A DNA stretch of 64,000 nt from Amia ocellicauda (GCF_036373705.1 NC_089858.1:18898249-18962248), one strand, 5' to 3'; positions 24,171 to 37,187 are shown, counted from the stretch's first letter. The notes: generated by a model from the sequence alone, not told the origin. Numbers and translations: made by a program.

Positions 24171-24445
24171 GGGGCAAGCCAAATTATCAAAAAAAAATGT
24201 CAGGAATGTCTGTACAGCGCATAACAATCTTATATCATCGGATCTGAACTTTTCTGAGTTTTATAGAACAAAAAACATTATACATAATATATACTGGATT
24301 TAAGGATGTTCTGAACAAAACAAGCCTATTTGGAAAGAAATCCGACCAAATGTGAGGGATCTGTGTGTGTCTGAGTGCCACCCCCTGTCTACTATATAGG
24401 CTACTATATATAGAGGTGCCTTTTTTAGGTGATGTGAAACATCAA

Positions 24446-24620
24446 TCAATTTTTATTTGTATAGCGCCCTTCACAGGGTAGCCACAGAGCGCTTTACAGA
24501 CTGGTAAACATACAACAAACGTACAGCAAAATTAAATAATACATAACTACAATAAAATAAAAAAATACATAAATACAATAAAATAAACTATAGACCTGTA
24601 AACATTTACAGGTAAACATG
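24446..24620 (+). repeat. Dispersed repeat with 'TTTTATTTGTATAGCGCCC' signature
   Basis: ATCAATTTTTATTTGTATAG, then CAGAGCGCTTTACAGACTGG and an A-rich stretch, is a common fish interspersed repeat. It is nested inside the element at 24172-25183. Confidence 0.55.
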
Positions 24621-24892
24621 ATTTTGCATATTAAAACAATAATAAAAAAAAGGTTTTTCTGCACGTTGTATTGTTGTATCTGTTGTATCTGTTGTATTAT
24701 GTTTATTTTGTTATTCCAAGCTATGTTCTAAGCATATATAAAAATTAAACAAGTGATTTACTTTCAGATGATACCATTCTAATGCATGTGATGCAAATAT
24801 TTACAGAGTTATGGGCTTTTGAAATAGGGCCGGTCCTATTTAGTTTAAGAGGTTAACAGGAAGTGATAATCTTGGGCTGCATACAGGAAGTC

Positions 24893-25168
24893 ATTTGAAG
24901 ATATCTCAAAATGATTTGCATATATCTAGAAATGATTAAAATATATCTTTAAATCATTTAAATATATCTGCAAATCATGTAGAGATATCTCTAAATGTAC
25001 TTTTAAATTAGGTATTTTAAATTATTTGCAGAAATCTCAAATTGATTTGCAGATATCTTTAAATTATTTTGAGATATCTTCAAATATCTGAAGATATCTG
25101 GAATTATTTGAAGATATCTTGAAATATTTGCAGATATCTTTAAATGATTTAGAGACATCTCTAAATGA
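24893..25168. repeat. Degenerate tandem array of an AGATATCT-centred unit
   Basis: Around a dozen degenerate units of roughly 20-23 bp share a palindromic core AGATATCT (or TATATCT) joined by AAATGATTTG-like spacers. The array ends at the right inverted repeat of the surrounding element, so it is probably part of it. Confidence 0.75.
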
Positions 25169-25183
25169 TAATTTGGCTTGCCA

Positions 25184-26326
25184 TAGGATACAAGATTTCA
25201 ACCTTTAGATGTTTATCTGTCTTAAACTTTTAGAGGGAACCCTGTCAGTGGTGAGGGAGGATTTGATCCTGGCTATTTGTTACATTGAAAACACTAGACA
25301 ACACATATTTTTCAGTATATACTTTTATAATAGATTTTCTTACAACAAAGTTTTTTAAATGTAAAACACTATGTTATCACACTAATAAAGAAAGATTTCT
25401 ATATTAATTTCAATATAAAAAATAGCAGCAGTACTTTAGTTCTTGATGCAAGATACCAACATTCAGCACTAAAAAAAAGATTTTCAAAACTCATGCAAAG
25501 CTAATATACTTACTGATCTGCTATGTTGATCCCATTGAACTGCCTCTGTACAAAGGGTGCAGAATATAAAAACCACATGCCTTATGTATTACAACTTGAA
25601 TAATGAAATATCAATCCTGCTACACTGCAGTTTTAGAGATTACATACGATTTCAATTTTGTGAAAATGCAAATCAAAATGAATAACTTACATTCCTTCAA
25701 AAAACAGATGATAATAGGTCATAACCATTTCCTCTAACAAGGAAAACACCACGCTCTTTAACTACAGCAAAAAAGCAAATCAGAGCACTGCTACAGTATA
25801 CATACATCACTCTGTGCCCTGCTGCATTGAATCTGAGAACTTCCATATCATTGTGATGGAGACAAACACATGCACACCTGTCAGGAGTATAATAAACAAT
25901 ACAGTGCAAATAGTTTTATGAAAACTACAAAATCTGAGTTGATAATACAGTATTTAATTTATAACCATAAAATACTCATTTGAAAGGCAGGGGTCCACAT
26001 GACCCATACATATGGTAGCTAAATGGCTGCATCCACACCCACTGGATACAACAACTCCCACATCTGCTATAACGGTCCAACTGGCATCCACCTTAACACA
26101 GCTATTCCTCTCAATCACTCTTCTTCAGATTGGGTGATCCGTTTGAAAAGCTGCCCTGTGACGAAAACGTTGAAGACCAATATGAATTTACTGGCGGTCG
26201 GCAGCCACCGTCTTCATGTTTTCAGCTCCACCAGCCACCGTGCACAGAAAGTAGCAAGCTCTGCCGTCTCGGTGACGTGACTCTCCACTGGTAGTTCCCC
26301 TCGGAGGCTCACTGGGAATGGTACCC
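25184..26326 (-). other. Intergenic DNA and probable 3' UTR of the RIPK2-like gene
   Basis: No coding exon. A minus-strand ATTAAA at 25958-25953 could serve as polyadenylation signal about 370 bases after the RIPK2-like stop. The part from 26180 to 26326 is G+C-richer than the rest, in line with UTR sequence. Confidence 0.35.
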
Positions 26327-29300
26327 TCAATAGGAGAGCTGGGAGGGGCTGCGGCGGGCGCTCGTGGACACCAGACCGAGGGCCATGGCAACTAACCCGG
26401 CCGCCCCCTCCCCCAGACACACGCAGGTGTCCAGCAGGCAGCGTGTGCGAGCCACCAGCGTCTGGGCGGCGGTGATGAGCTCGTAGGCCTCCCGTGTCAG
26501 GGCCTGTCGGGAGCGCAGCACATCCAGGATGTAGTTCAGCCGGCCCTCTGTCATCCCTCGCAAGATGGACTCCCGGTAGTCCTGCAGGATCTGGCAGCAG
26601 CTCTTCCCTGGGAGGGAGTCTGAGGGAGGCAGAGGGAGAGCCAAGAAGGGGTTAAAAGTGGTCACAGCAGTCAGATCTCTCTTCCTTGTTGTTGATTGTG
26701 CAGAGCCAAGGAGATCAATTTATTAATTCCTGGAGATGGTGATCGATTTTCATTATGCGTTCGTCTGGTTAATCATTTTGTATAATACATAAACAATTAT
26801 TCACCTCAGAGGACTCCCATCTAACTACCAGGGATATCAGACAACGCAGAGCCAGTTTAGTAAGTGTTTATAATCCTAACTTCCTGGCTATTTATTATGG
26901 ACAGTATATGTCTTCCAGGAAGAGCCTGATCATAAAACAGTAACAAACAGCAAAACGAAGGGTGCCCCACCTTTCACTGAGATCATATTTATGTTTGGGA
27001 CACAACCTTTTTCTCTTTCTTGACTGTATCCAAATATTTAAATTATATATAATTGCATTTAGTATTCCAATAATAAAATGTTATTATTGGTTTGAGAATA
27101 AATTTTGATGACTCAATTTCCTAAAAAAAGATATACAAACAAAACCACAAAACATTTAAAAAAAATTCTCTGCAAGGGAGGAAATGTTTCTTGAAAGCAA
27201 AGATAAACAGAGGCTGTAGACATGAGAGATGCGGGAGACAGAGAGACAGGGACCGTCTTACAGGAAACCACACAGATGGAAACCAGAGACATGCTTACTT
27301 TGCGTAACACTTAAAAAAATGGACAAATGTAAATATAGTTAGTATACCTTTTTGTGGCTTAAATAAACCAGTTTTATTAATATTACTATTGTTGTTTAAA
27401 ACTTAATTGATATATTAACTACCAGTTGTAATTATACTGAACACTATTATGCTGAATGTAAAAAAATTATATATGAGTGCACGTTTTATATCTACTGCAC
27501 ATAATTATTATATCTGTGATTAACTTTAAAAACATGTGAAACAAAGCATATTGTATTGGGATTACAACTTGTTTATATTCAAAATTCATGTCCATGACTC
27601 AATACATATGAAGAAACACAGTTTAAAATAGTTTAAATGGGAGAATAGGTTCTCTGAATGTAGACTAAATTATATTTCCAAAACAAATCCAGACAGACAC
27701 TTTTCTTACAGGAAGAGGGACGACACGCAAAAAAACGCTGAAATTATGCCTAAAGCAAAATGAAGCAGAACTGACAGAGCATCTTACCCAAGGAGCAGTG
27801 CTGGGGTTGGTCACAGGAGACACTTCGGTGCAGTCGGGCAGTGCCAGTGGGTGGAGAGGGTGGAGGAGGAGGTGGGCTATACCGCAAATTACCCCTGTTC
27901 AAACTACTTGGCCTGCTTGGTGATACCCGAGCGACTCGACATGCTGGCTGCAGGGGAGAAGCGCAGGGTGGGCTCCAGGAGTCTAAAAAGACAAAGGATT
28001 ACGGGGGGCGGATTAGATCAGACCAATCAAAAAAACCTGCCACAATATGGTTACAAAGACAAGGCCATGCTGGCCTAAATCTCAGTCTTTATTAAATGTG
28101 GATATTAGAAAACAGATGCTAGAATTGTAGTGGACACTTAAAGCACTGTAGATCCATTTAAATGTTTGCAAATTAATAAAAAAACACTATATCTATCAAA
28201 CTATCTATGGATCTTTCTATATACACCTATACATACATACATACATACATACATACAAACATTACCTATTCTACAAGCAGTCTGGAGGGCACCGGGAACT
28301 GGCAGGGGGGGTGAAGGGCCGTTGGGTTTTCGGGAAGAGGTCCGGGCAGGATTGGGTCTTTCTGGTACGGAGGTCAACATCTGCACCGTCTCCAAGCGAA
28401 CAGACTTGGTGCCAGCACTTTTGGACTCACAGCAGCAGCCAGACAGCTGGGAAAGAAAACACCATTCTGTTCACATCCAGGAGAGGGAAAAGGTAATAAC
28501 ACAGGATCTGACAGCAACCTCCTGAATGGGCAAGAGGAAGTCAGCTGGCTGTACTGTTTGACGTAGGATCACTGCAGTTCAGTTTAACATGCCACGTCTT
28601 CACCACAAATCATAAAATGTGTGTCTCTTTCTGAGAAGGTAGTTTCAGGGTTGGGTTCACTCTCACAGACAACACGCACAGAGGTCAGAATCCTTTGTGC
28701 ACACAGTTCCTCTGGGATTACCCAGTCTTGTGTTAATAACTGCATTCAAACAGTACACCAAGGTCAAGCTGCAGCCATAGTTACAGATACTTTAACATGG
28801 CTGTTCTGTAATCCAATTCCAGCACAATGGCTGCTGTGATTCTAACCGCAGACGGGAACAATTTCCTGGTACAGCGATGATGTGTGAACTTAAGCAACAC
28901 AAATAGGATTGTGTGGGTGAGTTTTGTGCACTCCCAGCTCTTTCCTATAAGAGAAGCCCCCCCCTTTGTTCACATTATAATGCACATATTCTGTGTTTTG
29001 TTGCTCTGCTGTTGTTAGAGAACCTATTTTCTGAAACCTTATCCTTAATCTGTAAAAGAGGCGTACAATGACTCCCTCACCTCCAGGTTGTTCACCTCCA
29101 CATGCAGGTCCTGAATCAACTGCTCTTTACTGTACAAGAGCACCCTCTCCTGGAGGAGAGACAGAACACAGATTCATTAGCACACAGTTTACGCACCACT
29201 GCTCAGGTTACTTAAACTGGAACAATAGCCTGAACCCTAAACTAGCCACCACCAAAATGTCATGTTAGGCCCACACAAATCTACAATCAATTAAGGTAAA

Positions 29301-30559
29301 TCAGTGCAAAATCTACCCTAAATTTAACAAAAGCCTAAATCTACTTGGGACTCTAACCCTAACCCAGAACACAAGTTTATCCTAAAATGATCACAATAGA
29401 TGTACAACATGTAGAACAAGATTAAGATCAAGATTCTTTATTGCCACTAACCATGGTTGGAGGTATTTGGGTTTGGTACAGCTATGAATACAAAGACATT
29501 AAACAAAAAACTTCCCTTCATACATACCCATCATAAATCACCATCATTAACCCTGTAGGCCTAGTACCAAGCTAGAATGTACTGGGTTAATTACTGTCTT
29601 GGAATCCATCCCCAGGGCAGTGTGGGTAACTAAATTAATCTTAACTTGACCAAACATAAAATGTATTCAGAAAGGTGTGCTGGGCTACCTTATTCTCCTT
29701 CAGCTGGACAGCAGCCCTGGCCACTGCGTCTGGGTCAACTGTCTCCAAGACTCTCCGTAACGCCAGCACACAGTCTGGGGGGAGAGAAGTGAGGCTTAAT
29801 TTAATTCATTTGACCCTTGATCAAGTCACCATCACACTTGGATTCTTCTTTACCATTGTGTTTGGCTACTGCAGTGGATTTACAGCCTAGCTCTCTCATC
29901 CGTATTGGTTTAATGTAGCTCAGAGTCTGTAACAATGATATATAATGGTCTGTAGGAAGGCCGTAGGCTGACAGTATAAAGTACAGTATGATTTTCAGAG
30001 ATAACCTTATCTGAGTAACCACAATACAAACATGTATATCATCGTCTGTGTTGATATCAGAAAGAATGCCGTACTGTGATAAATCCTCAGGGGCCGGTTG
30101 CATAAACATAGACTAAGTCTTTGTCTTAGTATGATAATAAGTCCTACTAACGATAGACACTCTGTTGCATAAAAGTCTTTCACTGGTCTTAGACTGGTCT
30201 TAGACTGGTCTTAGACTGGTTTTACTTAGTCAATTACGCATTGCATCCTGGGAATTTTAAGACACCTGAAGAAAAAAAAAACATTTATCTATGCACATTT
30301 ATCTAAAACAGCGATCACAGTTAACTGATAATCTATGCTAGTTATTGAAATATAATGTAGAGAAATGTATCAATTGTTCGCTATTTTCGGAAACTTTCAT
30401 TAACGCATTCAAACACAAGGCATGGGATAAAATGAAGAAAAAGTTAACACCGTCAAACTGTTGTGTGGGTGCTATGAGGTCTGTAAAGATGGGAGAAAGG
30501 ATTAAATAATATGCTAATTTAAGAGGAAACATCCGCGTACTAAACGCAAAGCAGCGCAG

Positions 30560-30606
<47 letters not shown>

Positions 30607-33600
30607 GTATTCCTTTGCCATGCGCCCTTATCCAGGGCGAATTAGGATAGCAAATAGCAAAACAAAAGTGCTAAATACAGCACACAATTACTAATCGGTC
30701 ATAATACAAATTAAAGTTTAGAAATTACAGAAGTGCAGGTAAAATATACAGTTGGTTATTGAAGTATATCGGGAGGGGTCTCGATGTTTGTGGGGATTGC
30801 AGGGGGCGGGACAGGGGGTGTGAGAGCTGGCGGGAGGCTCCGACCGGTCAGCGTCAGTGTCGCAATAGACTCAGGCAGCACTTTCAATGGAAAGATAGAC
30901 TTAAGTTCCAAGTTAACCTGGGGGTGAGGAGGCTGACTTTTCAGTCTAAGTCTTAGTCAGTCTTAATTTTTATACAACTGACTAACTTGCATAGACTAGT
31001 CTAACTGTCAAATTAAGACCAGTCTAATGGTTTAGACCAGTCTTATATAGTTTTATGCAACCGGCCAAAGAATAGAAAAGAATTGGGAGAATTGAAGGAA
31101 CTGAACTCGGTCTAAAGCAGACAGAGATCGGGTTGCTTTGGCGCAGGGAAACATAGCTCTGGCAATTTCACTTCCACTGAAATAGCTTTTGGCTTAATGA
31201 ATCTTAGAAGTCCTGGGTATGCAATGCCCAGCCCTGGTGTAGAGAACAGCTGACTTTTGCAGTGTGCGAATCCCAGGGAGACAGTTTACCTGATGCCTGA
31301 GGGCGCGTGTGAGGCTCATAGCTCCAGCAGTGGACGATGAGCTGGGAGAGGACGGGAGCCTGGGTTACGGCACGTGGCACCAGCTCCTCCCCGATGCCCG
31401 GTCCCACACCACTCTGCACCGACAGCAGCAGAACCTGAGGCTGAGAGATATCTGCACCAAAAAATCACAGAAACACAGGGTTCACATTGTTTCTCCCCGA
31501 CCACTGCATTCAGGCTCGTAAAAAAATTAAAAATAGAAATGTCCCTGGCTCACCTCAACACTGTGCTGAGTGCACTAAAAAATCTGCTTCTCGTTTCAAT
31601 TCTCGCTCTTACACTGCACAGAGGCTGTCCCGTAAACTGAAGCAATGCACTGGCATGTAACTCAAACCCAAAGCCTTATGAACACATTAGGATGTGACAC
31701 TGTGTAGGATGTGAAACTGGTCCTCTCTGGACCATAGTCATAAAACTCATGACGGTGATCTACCACTCCTTTTTTAAATGCTGTGGAACAAACACCCAAC
31801 GGTATTTTTACATATACATTTATATTTGTTATGCAACAAAAGGATATTAATGACCTTTCTAAAATTAAATAAGCACCCTGAAAGTTTTATGGGACTCTTC
31901 CACACTTCTTTGTGCTTTATTTCCTCATAAAAAAGCTGGAGTCAAGTTGAGGATGGTAAAGGTTTAATGAATATGGCCCTCTAGGACTCACTGCATATTT
32001 TAAAGCTTGAGACAGCCTTTTACAGGTTAAATGGAGTCCCAGAACTGAATCAAGCAATGAAATGCACTGCCACTGAGAAGAGACCTTGCCACCTCGGAAA
32101 GACAGGTGTCTTAGCGAGGGAAGAGAGCTCTAACAAGGAGGGGAGATGCAGAGCGCTGATCTCTGTGCGCACTGGCTTCTTCCCCTTCCCACAAGGCTGC
32201 TCAGCAGAGCAAGGTTAAGCAATCTGATGTCCTTAGCATCATGCACTGTGCTAAAGGGTAAAGGTGCTCCGATACTGACTCATAGTTCACAATAAGGTCA
32301 CTCATAGTCATCGTGTTATAACAAGACATTATAACAAAGTTGGGCAATAATTCACAATGACTCCTTCAACTGTGCTAAAGGTTACTTGTTCATAAAAGCA
32401 AAAATATATATATATTATCCTGATGCACAGAAAAAAAAAAAAAGCAAAATGTCCTACCTTCATATGGTGGTCTTCTGTTGAGGGTCTCCCACAAGAGCAT
32501 GGCAAAACTGCAGGAGAAAGAGACAGTATTTTCTCTCAACATGTTAGTTGTTTTTTTGTTCCTATTGAACATTCAGGGTCTGTGGCTTTGCGAATTCCCC
32601 GCAGTGTGCATCTGCTTGGGTATCCCTGTTGCTGCAACTCGACATCCTTGCGGGCCTTACGAGGGGCACCACAGAACCTACACCTTCTGCTTTCACAGTG
32701 AAGCAAGCTCCTTAAAAGTCAGCTCCATTTGAGGAACTGTGAATCTTGGGAAATCTTACACCATTGCGCTTGACAAGATAAGAGTAGTCTGATATTATCT
32801 GTGAAGTGTTAAAATGCTTCTTCAGGCACGTAACTGTTGCATTTTCCCTTCTTTTTTCTGCAAAAAAGCAGAACTCCTTCAAATCTACCCTTATACCGCT
32901 TTTGAAATTACACTAGATGTACTGAAATAACCCTCAACATTATTTCTTGGTCTTATTTGTTTCAATTTTAAATGACAATGAAACAGATTTTAATTTACTT
33001 TGGACAAACATCCCCATTGCATTACCATGTAATGCATGCTTGCACAGAAACACTCACCTGTATATATCTCCCTCTGTCGAAGGTTTCTCCCCACAAAGGG
33101 TCTCTGGGGACAAATACACTAGGTCCCTAATGCAAAGCCCATTACAATCAGCAGGGACAGACTTTAGGTTCCATTTCTTCCACTGAGACAGGCCAAAGTC
33201 ACACACCTGAAAGCCACACACAAGAAATGTGTGAAATTCTAGTTATTTTCACAGACTCACTTAAATTAGAGTTTCTTATCTTTAAAAATGTCTCACTGAA
33301 CAGGCAAGTCAGACTACCTGGATGCACGCTGTCTTGTCATCTCACTAGCAGGAAATCAATAAATCATTAATTAAATAAATACAATGAATAATCATGTTTT
33401 CATTATTGCTGTATATAACATCACATCCCATGGCTTTCAATAAACATTGCAATTACACTAAAATAAACCCAAATTGCCTCAGGGGTGTTGAATGAAACGG
33501 AGGAAACGATCTCCTCCAGCCGAGTATCTGCAACAATCCTCTCCCTTACAAAAAAGGCCTCAGCACAGGGAGGCAAAGGGAGCCCTCGTGTTTCCCCTCC

Positions 33601-36116
33601 AGGCACGGTTACCTTGGCACGGTACTGGGCATCGAGCAGCACATTGGCAGGCTTTAGGGCCTGATGGGCAAGGAGCAGGCTGTGCAGGTGGGACAGTCCT
33701 TCCGCCACATCTTGCATGATACGGAGGAGCAGGGTACAGGGCACCTCTTGGTGCTGTTGCCGCTGAAAACACAATGGGAAAGGCACCTTGAGCTGTCTTC
33801 AGCACACAATATAATTTAAGTTTTAAAGGTTCAAGTAAAAGAAAGAAAAGCACACACACCCCAAAACTCCCATGCTTTTAGCCAGACGAGGATGTCCTAG
33901 ACTCCACAGAGAAAACTGAGCCTTTTCTTACCTTTATAAGAACACATACAAGGTGTGCATTGTGATATGATGTACATTGTTTGTCCATTGGAAAATAGGC
34001 CTACATATGTTAAAATAAAGATCCATTGACTTTCAGAGGTGATTTTAACCCCCCAACAAAAATGCAACAAAATGATTTACTTCTGTACAATAAAGGGGTT
34101 TACTTTAAATTTTAAATGTCACCTGGGAGTATTTCCCTATTGTGAGGAGAGATTTCGTGATTTTACCCCCTTTCCTGTGGCTTTCCTTTGTTACAGCATC
34201 TTCTCCATCAAAACATAGAAAAGGGATCAGCTTTTCCAATACGTGTAGAGGATGTTGGGATTTCCAAAACCTTTATATCTATACATTTAATTCTAATGTC
34301 AGGTACACTACCAGAATATTTTTCTTTATATTCCCAGTAAATGTCCCTGTTTATTTTAAACTTAAACATGACTAATAATAATAATAACTATTATTATAAA
34401 TCATTATTATTATTATTATTATTATAATACGTTTTAGAACACCCCCCTTTTTCTAGTTTTTATTGAAATCTTCGCAGTTTAAAGTCTCAATGTACTATGA
34501 ACAAATAGAACTATTGGAGAAAAAAAGAAATGATCGAATCATTTTGTTTAACAAAATTGAACCCCTTAAGCTGACAAACCCCTTTGGTACCCTTAAAAGG
34601 GCACCAAATCCGTGTGCTTCTCTTTAATCCCATGTGTACTCTTCACTGTTGTCTTGTTTGCCAAGTGTTTGGTATCCCATGAAAGCTGAGACTCTCAAAT
34701 GATTTCACAACTTTGGTATATAGATAAAGATGGCACTGTCCCTCTGATAATACCCTACCTCATACAGAAGAGAGTGAAGAGAGCCCTCGTCCATCCAGTC
34801 TGACACCAGGCCTAGGAGCAGATGAGACCTGTACACACCCAGGGGAACCAGGACCCTCTCTGACTGAATCCGTCTGACCTTCGCAATCTCCTTCAGGCTC
34901 TCACTCCACTGGCTGAGGACAGAGAGGAACCCAACACAAATTAAGCATTCTGCCAAGCGAGCTCCAACGCATTGTCTTATCACCCCCAAAGTGAAAGCAA
35001 GACACAGGATTTCCCGCTGTCTGACTTGCCACTTTCCCCATAGAAGAGGTTACACCATGTGGGAGACTGTTGCCACTACACACAGGTAATTATTAATCAG
35101 TGAAAGTGTAAACACAGCTCATACTGGCGAGCTGAATGATAACAATTCACAGCTGAATGGGGGGGGTGGTTATGAGGTGTTCTATTTTGTATGCATTTAT
35201 TCATCCATTAATAGATTAATCTAAAGTGAATCAATATTGAACTTGGGTAGATTCCATATCTGATTTCTGGCATCAGTCCTGGGTTGGGGACACTGCTGTT
35301 GTACCCTTGGGCATGCTACTATATCTAGGGTGGTCCAGTAAAACCCCAAATAAATTTGTAATTGTATGTACAAAAATTATGTGTTATATTGTAAGTTGCC
35401 AAGGATAGGAATGTTGGGTAAGAAATATTATAACAAAACCTGACCTCTTTGAATGTAATAGGGCAAAGCAACTGTAAATGATTACAGGTTGAAATCTAGC
35501 ATAATTATGGAAATACAAATAATCTATTGTTGTTTTTCTTTTTAAAATGTTGGAATTCTGGAGCAAAAAAATACAATAAAAATGGATACCCCAGGACAAG
35601 ACTTGACTTGGCTTACACACTTCACAACATAGCAAACAGCAGCTCTGATCACTATGCTAACTCTTGGCAGCGGGGCCAAGCCAGTTTAGAGATCAAGAGC
35701 AGGTTGTTTCAAAATAAAGAATGTAAGAAACAGGTAACTCTCTGTTGTGGGTGCAACATACCCACACAGTTTGCTACATGTGTGCCAAGGTAACGCCCTT
35801 GAGCTACAAAATGAGACAGAAAAGAGTAACAAAGCTTGTCATGGTTCACGCAGTGGATGGAAATGACAGCTTCCTTTCTTCCGCAGGCATACCAAAGCAG
35901 AAAGACTGAAAGGCAACGCAGAAGGTCCCTCCTTAGGCCTATCTCACCTCTCCGCAGTTCTTTGGATGGACAGCACTTTCACAGCCACCTGGCACCCCCC
36001 TGCTCTGCTATAGCTGCCTCTGAGACAGGAGCCTGCACTGGTGCGAGTCAGAACCATCTTCATTACATCATGCTCAGGGATTGTAGGCAGGGGGCTAGGC
36101 TGGGCCATTCTCATAT
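26327..36116 (-). CDS. RIPK2-like protein: predicted pseudokinase domain plus C-terminal CARD
   Basis: Eleven coding exons on the minus strand: 36116-35948 (ATG 36114 or 36108), 34912-34759, 33762-33613, 33206-33058, 32507-32458, 31451-31290, 29774-29689, 29149-29081, 28446-28266, 27982-27788 and 26619-26327 (stop TGA). All phases agree; 551 aa against 540 in human RIPK2. RIPK2 links NOD1/NOD2 to NF-kB. Start LPTIP, lysine VAVK (K46), an alpha-C Glu (E64), DFG (D160) and SPE are present. The catalytic loop reads H-Q-A at 140-142 where RIPK2 has H-H-D, and the glycine loop is eroded. A linker with a short coil-like exon (29149-29081) and a proline-rich exon (27982-27788) leads to a CARD of about 90 residues with MTEGRLNYILDVL and EAYELI, as in RIPK2. 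Human RIPK2 is on 8q21, not beside SLC7A6, so a paralogue is likelier than the orthologue. Confidence 0.88.
28229..28260. repeat. (ATAC)n microsatellite
   Basis: A run of CATA units immediately after the splice donor of the RIPK2-like exon 28446-28266 (donor at 28265-28260). Length change here would alter the sequence just inside the intron. Confidence 0.8.
29428..29480. repeat. Short interspersed repeat fragment
   Basis: AGATCAAGATTCTTTATTGC is a frequent 3'-end signature of fish retroposons. It lies in an intron of the RIPK2-like gene; only a fragment is recognisable. Confidence 0.35.
30094..31066. mobile_element. Non-autonomous DNA element with GGCCGGTTGCATAAA terminal inverted repeats
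   Basis: GGCCGGTTGCATAAA at 30094 is matched by its near complement TTTTATGCAACCGGCC ending 31066. Sub-terminal regions are also complementary in an imperfect way (CTAAGTCTT / AAGTCTTAG). Four copies of an 11-bp unit TTAGACTGGTC sit at about 30184-30225. No transposase is encoded. A (TTA)n retroposon tail is nested at 30561-30745. It lies in the RIPK2-like intron between exons 31451-31290 and 29774-29689. Confidence 0.7.
30561..30745 (-). repeat. (TTA)n and retroposon tail nested in the DNA element
   Basis: (TTA)n at 30561-30606 followed by ATGCGCCCTTATCCAGGGCG, the reverse complement of the tail found at 9515-9592 and 10155-10220. It interrupts the element at 30094-31066, so it inserted later. 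Confidence 0.65.
35255..35425 (+). repeat. SINE tail fragment
   Basis: Sequence with CCCTTGGGCATGCTACTATA, GGTGGTCCAGTAAAACCC and TTGTAAGTTGCCAAGGATAG matches a common fish SINE tail. It sits in the first coding intron of the RIPK2-like gene. Confidence 0.5.
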
Positions 36117-37187
36117 CTAGGGCACTTGACGGGTGGAGAAAAGCAGGTTTCCCTCGATTACAAAAACAGATAGATGGTTTTAATTTGTGCTAATCACTTA
36201 ACATCTTACACTGCAGAAAGCACAAAAGTTAATCTTGCCTGGTCTTACCAGCCTGGACTCTGAGCTGCTAAGGAGCCAAATTAGCAGATTTTAGACATGG
36301 TTCTATTAAAAGTGTGATTCAGTGTTTATCAACAAAACAAAATAGATACAATAAAATCGTAAAAGATGCAAAAGTATTGGAAGAATAGTATTGGAAAAGT
36401 TTAGTTAGGTAGTTTATGTGCATTATTTCCTCAAAAGAAAAGCTCCACTAATTCTAATGGTACCCAGCACACTCCCTCAGATCTGCAAATGCCCCCTGAA
36501 TGTCTTATACTGAACATTTAGCTCTTCTACTACCACATAATTTATTTCACACCCTACCAATCCTGAAAAAATATTTTTTTAAACCATAAAAGTTGACTAT
36601 TCCTTCATAAACACTCACACATTCTTTATCAACTATATATAAAATTAGATATTGGTAAATTCTTCATAAATGCACCAACATCTGAAATAGTCTGGTGTTT
36701 CTGCATTCAAAAGGGTAAAACTGCAAGACGAAAAACACCCCAAATAAATAAATAATCGCCTACAAATGACTAAAGCCATGTGTCTTAGGCTGGCATTTCC
36801 CGGCTGTGTGCTGCAGCGCTGCGATGGGTGGACGCGGAAAGTCCCTGCTACTAGAAACGATCACGAGTATGTGGCACACACCACCATCCACAGCACAGCC
36901 GCAAAACATGATCTTCTTCTTATTATTATTACTACTACTTCCGACAAAGCTTTAAACACCACAGAAATAGATCGCATATTGTAATGCAACTGCCTAAAGA
37001 CTTCTATCAAGACATTAAACCCTCTTCAATATGTTCAAGTTAAGGAGTGTGCACGATAAACGATGTTACGTAATAAATCATTTTATATATCGCATTAAAT
37101 AAAATAACATCAATGCAAACCTTCCTTTCCCTATTCAAATACGGCTATTTATTGCATTAACTGAAGGCCACCGAGCTCCTGTCTTAC

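Larger units (their letters stand above)
24172..25183. mobile_element. Probable non-autonomous element with 17-bp terminal inverted repeats and internal satellite
   Basis: GGCAAGCCAAATTATCA near 24173 is exactly complementary to TGATAATTTGGCTTGCC ending near 25183. The enclosed ~1 kb has no coding capacity. It holds a retroposon piece (24446-24620) and, toward the right end, an array built on AGATATCT. No clear target duplication was found, so superfamily is unknown. Confidence 0.6.

Noticed and set aside
24893-25168. CRISPR-like regular repeat
   Set aside because: Units are degenerate, without unique spacers of fixed length, in a vertebrate genome; it is a tandem satellite within an element.
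35836-36120. 94-aa plus-strand ORF
   Set aside because: Shadow of the first coding exon of the RIPK2-like gene, which matches the kinase N-lobe on the minus strand.
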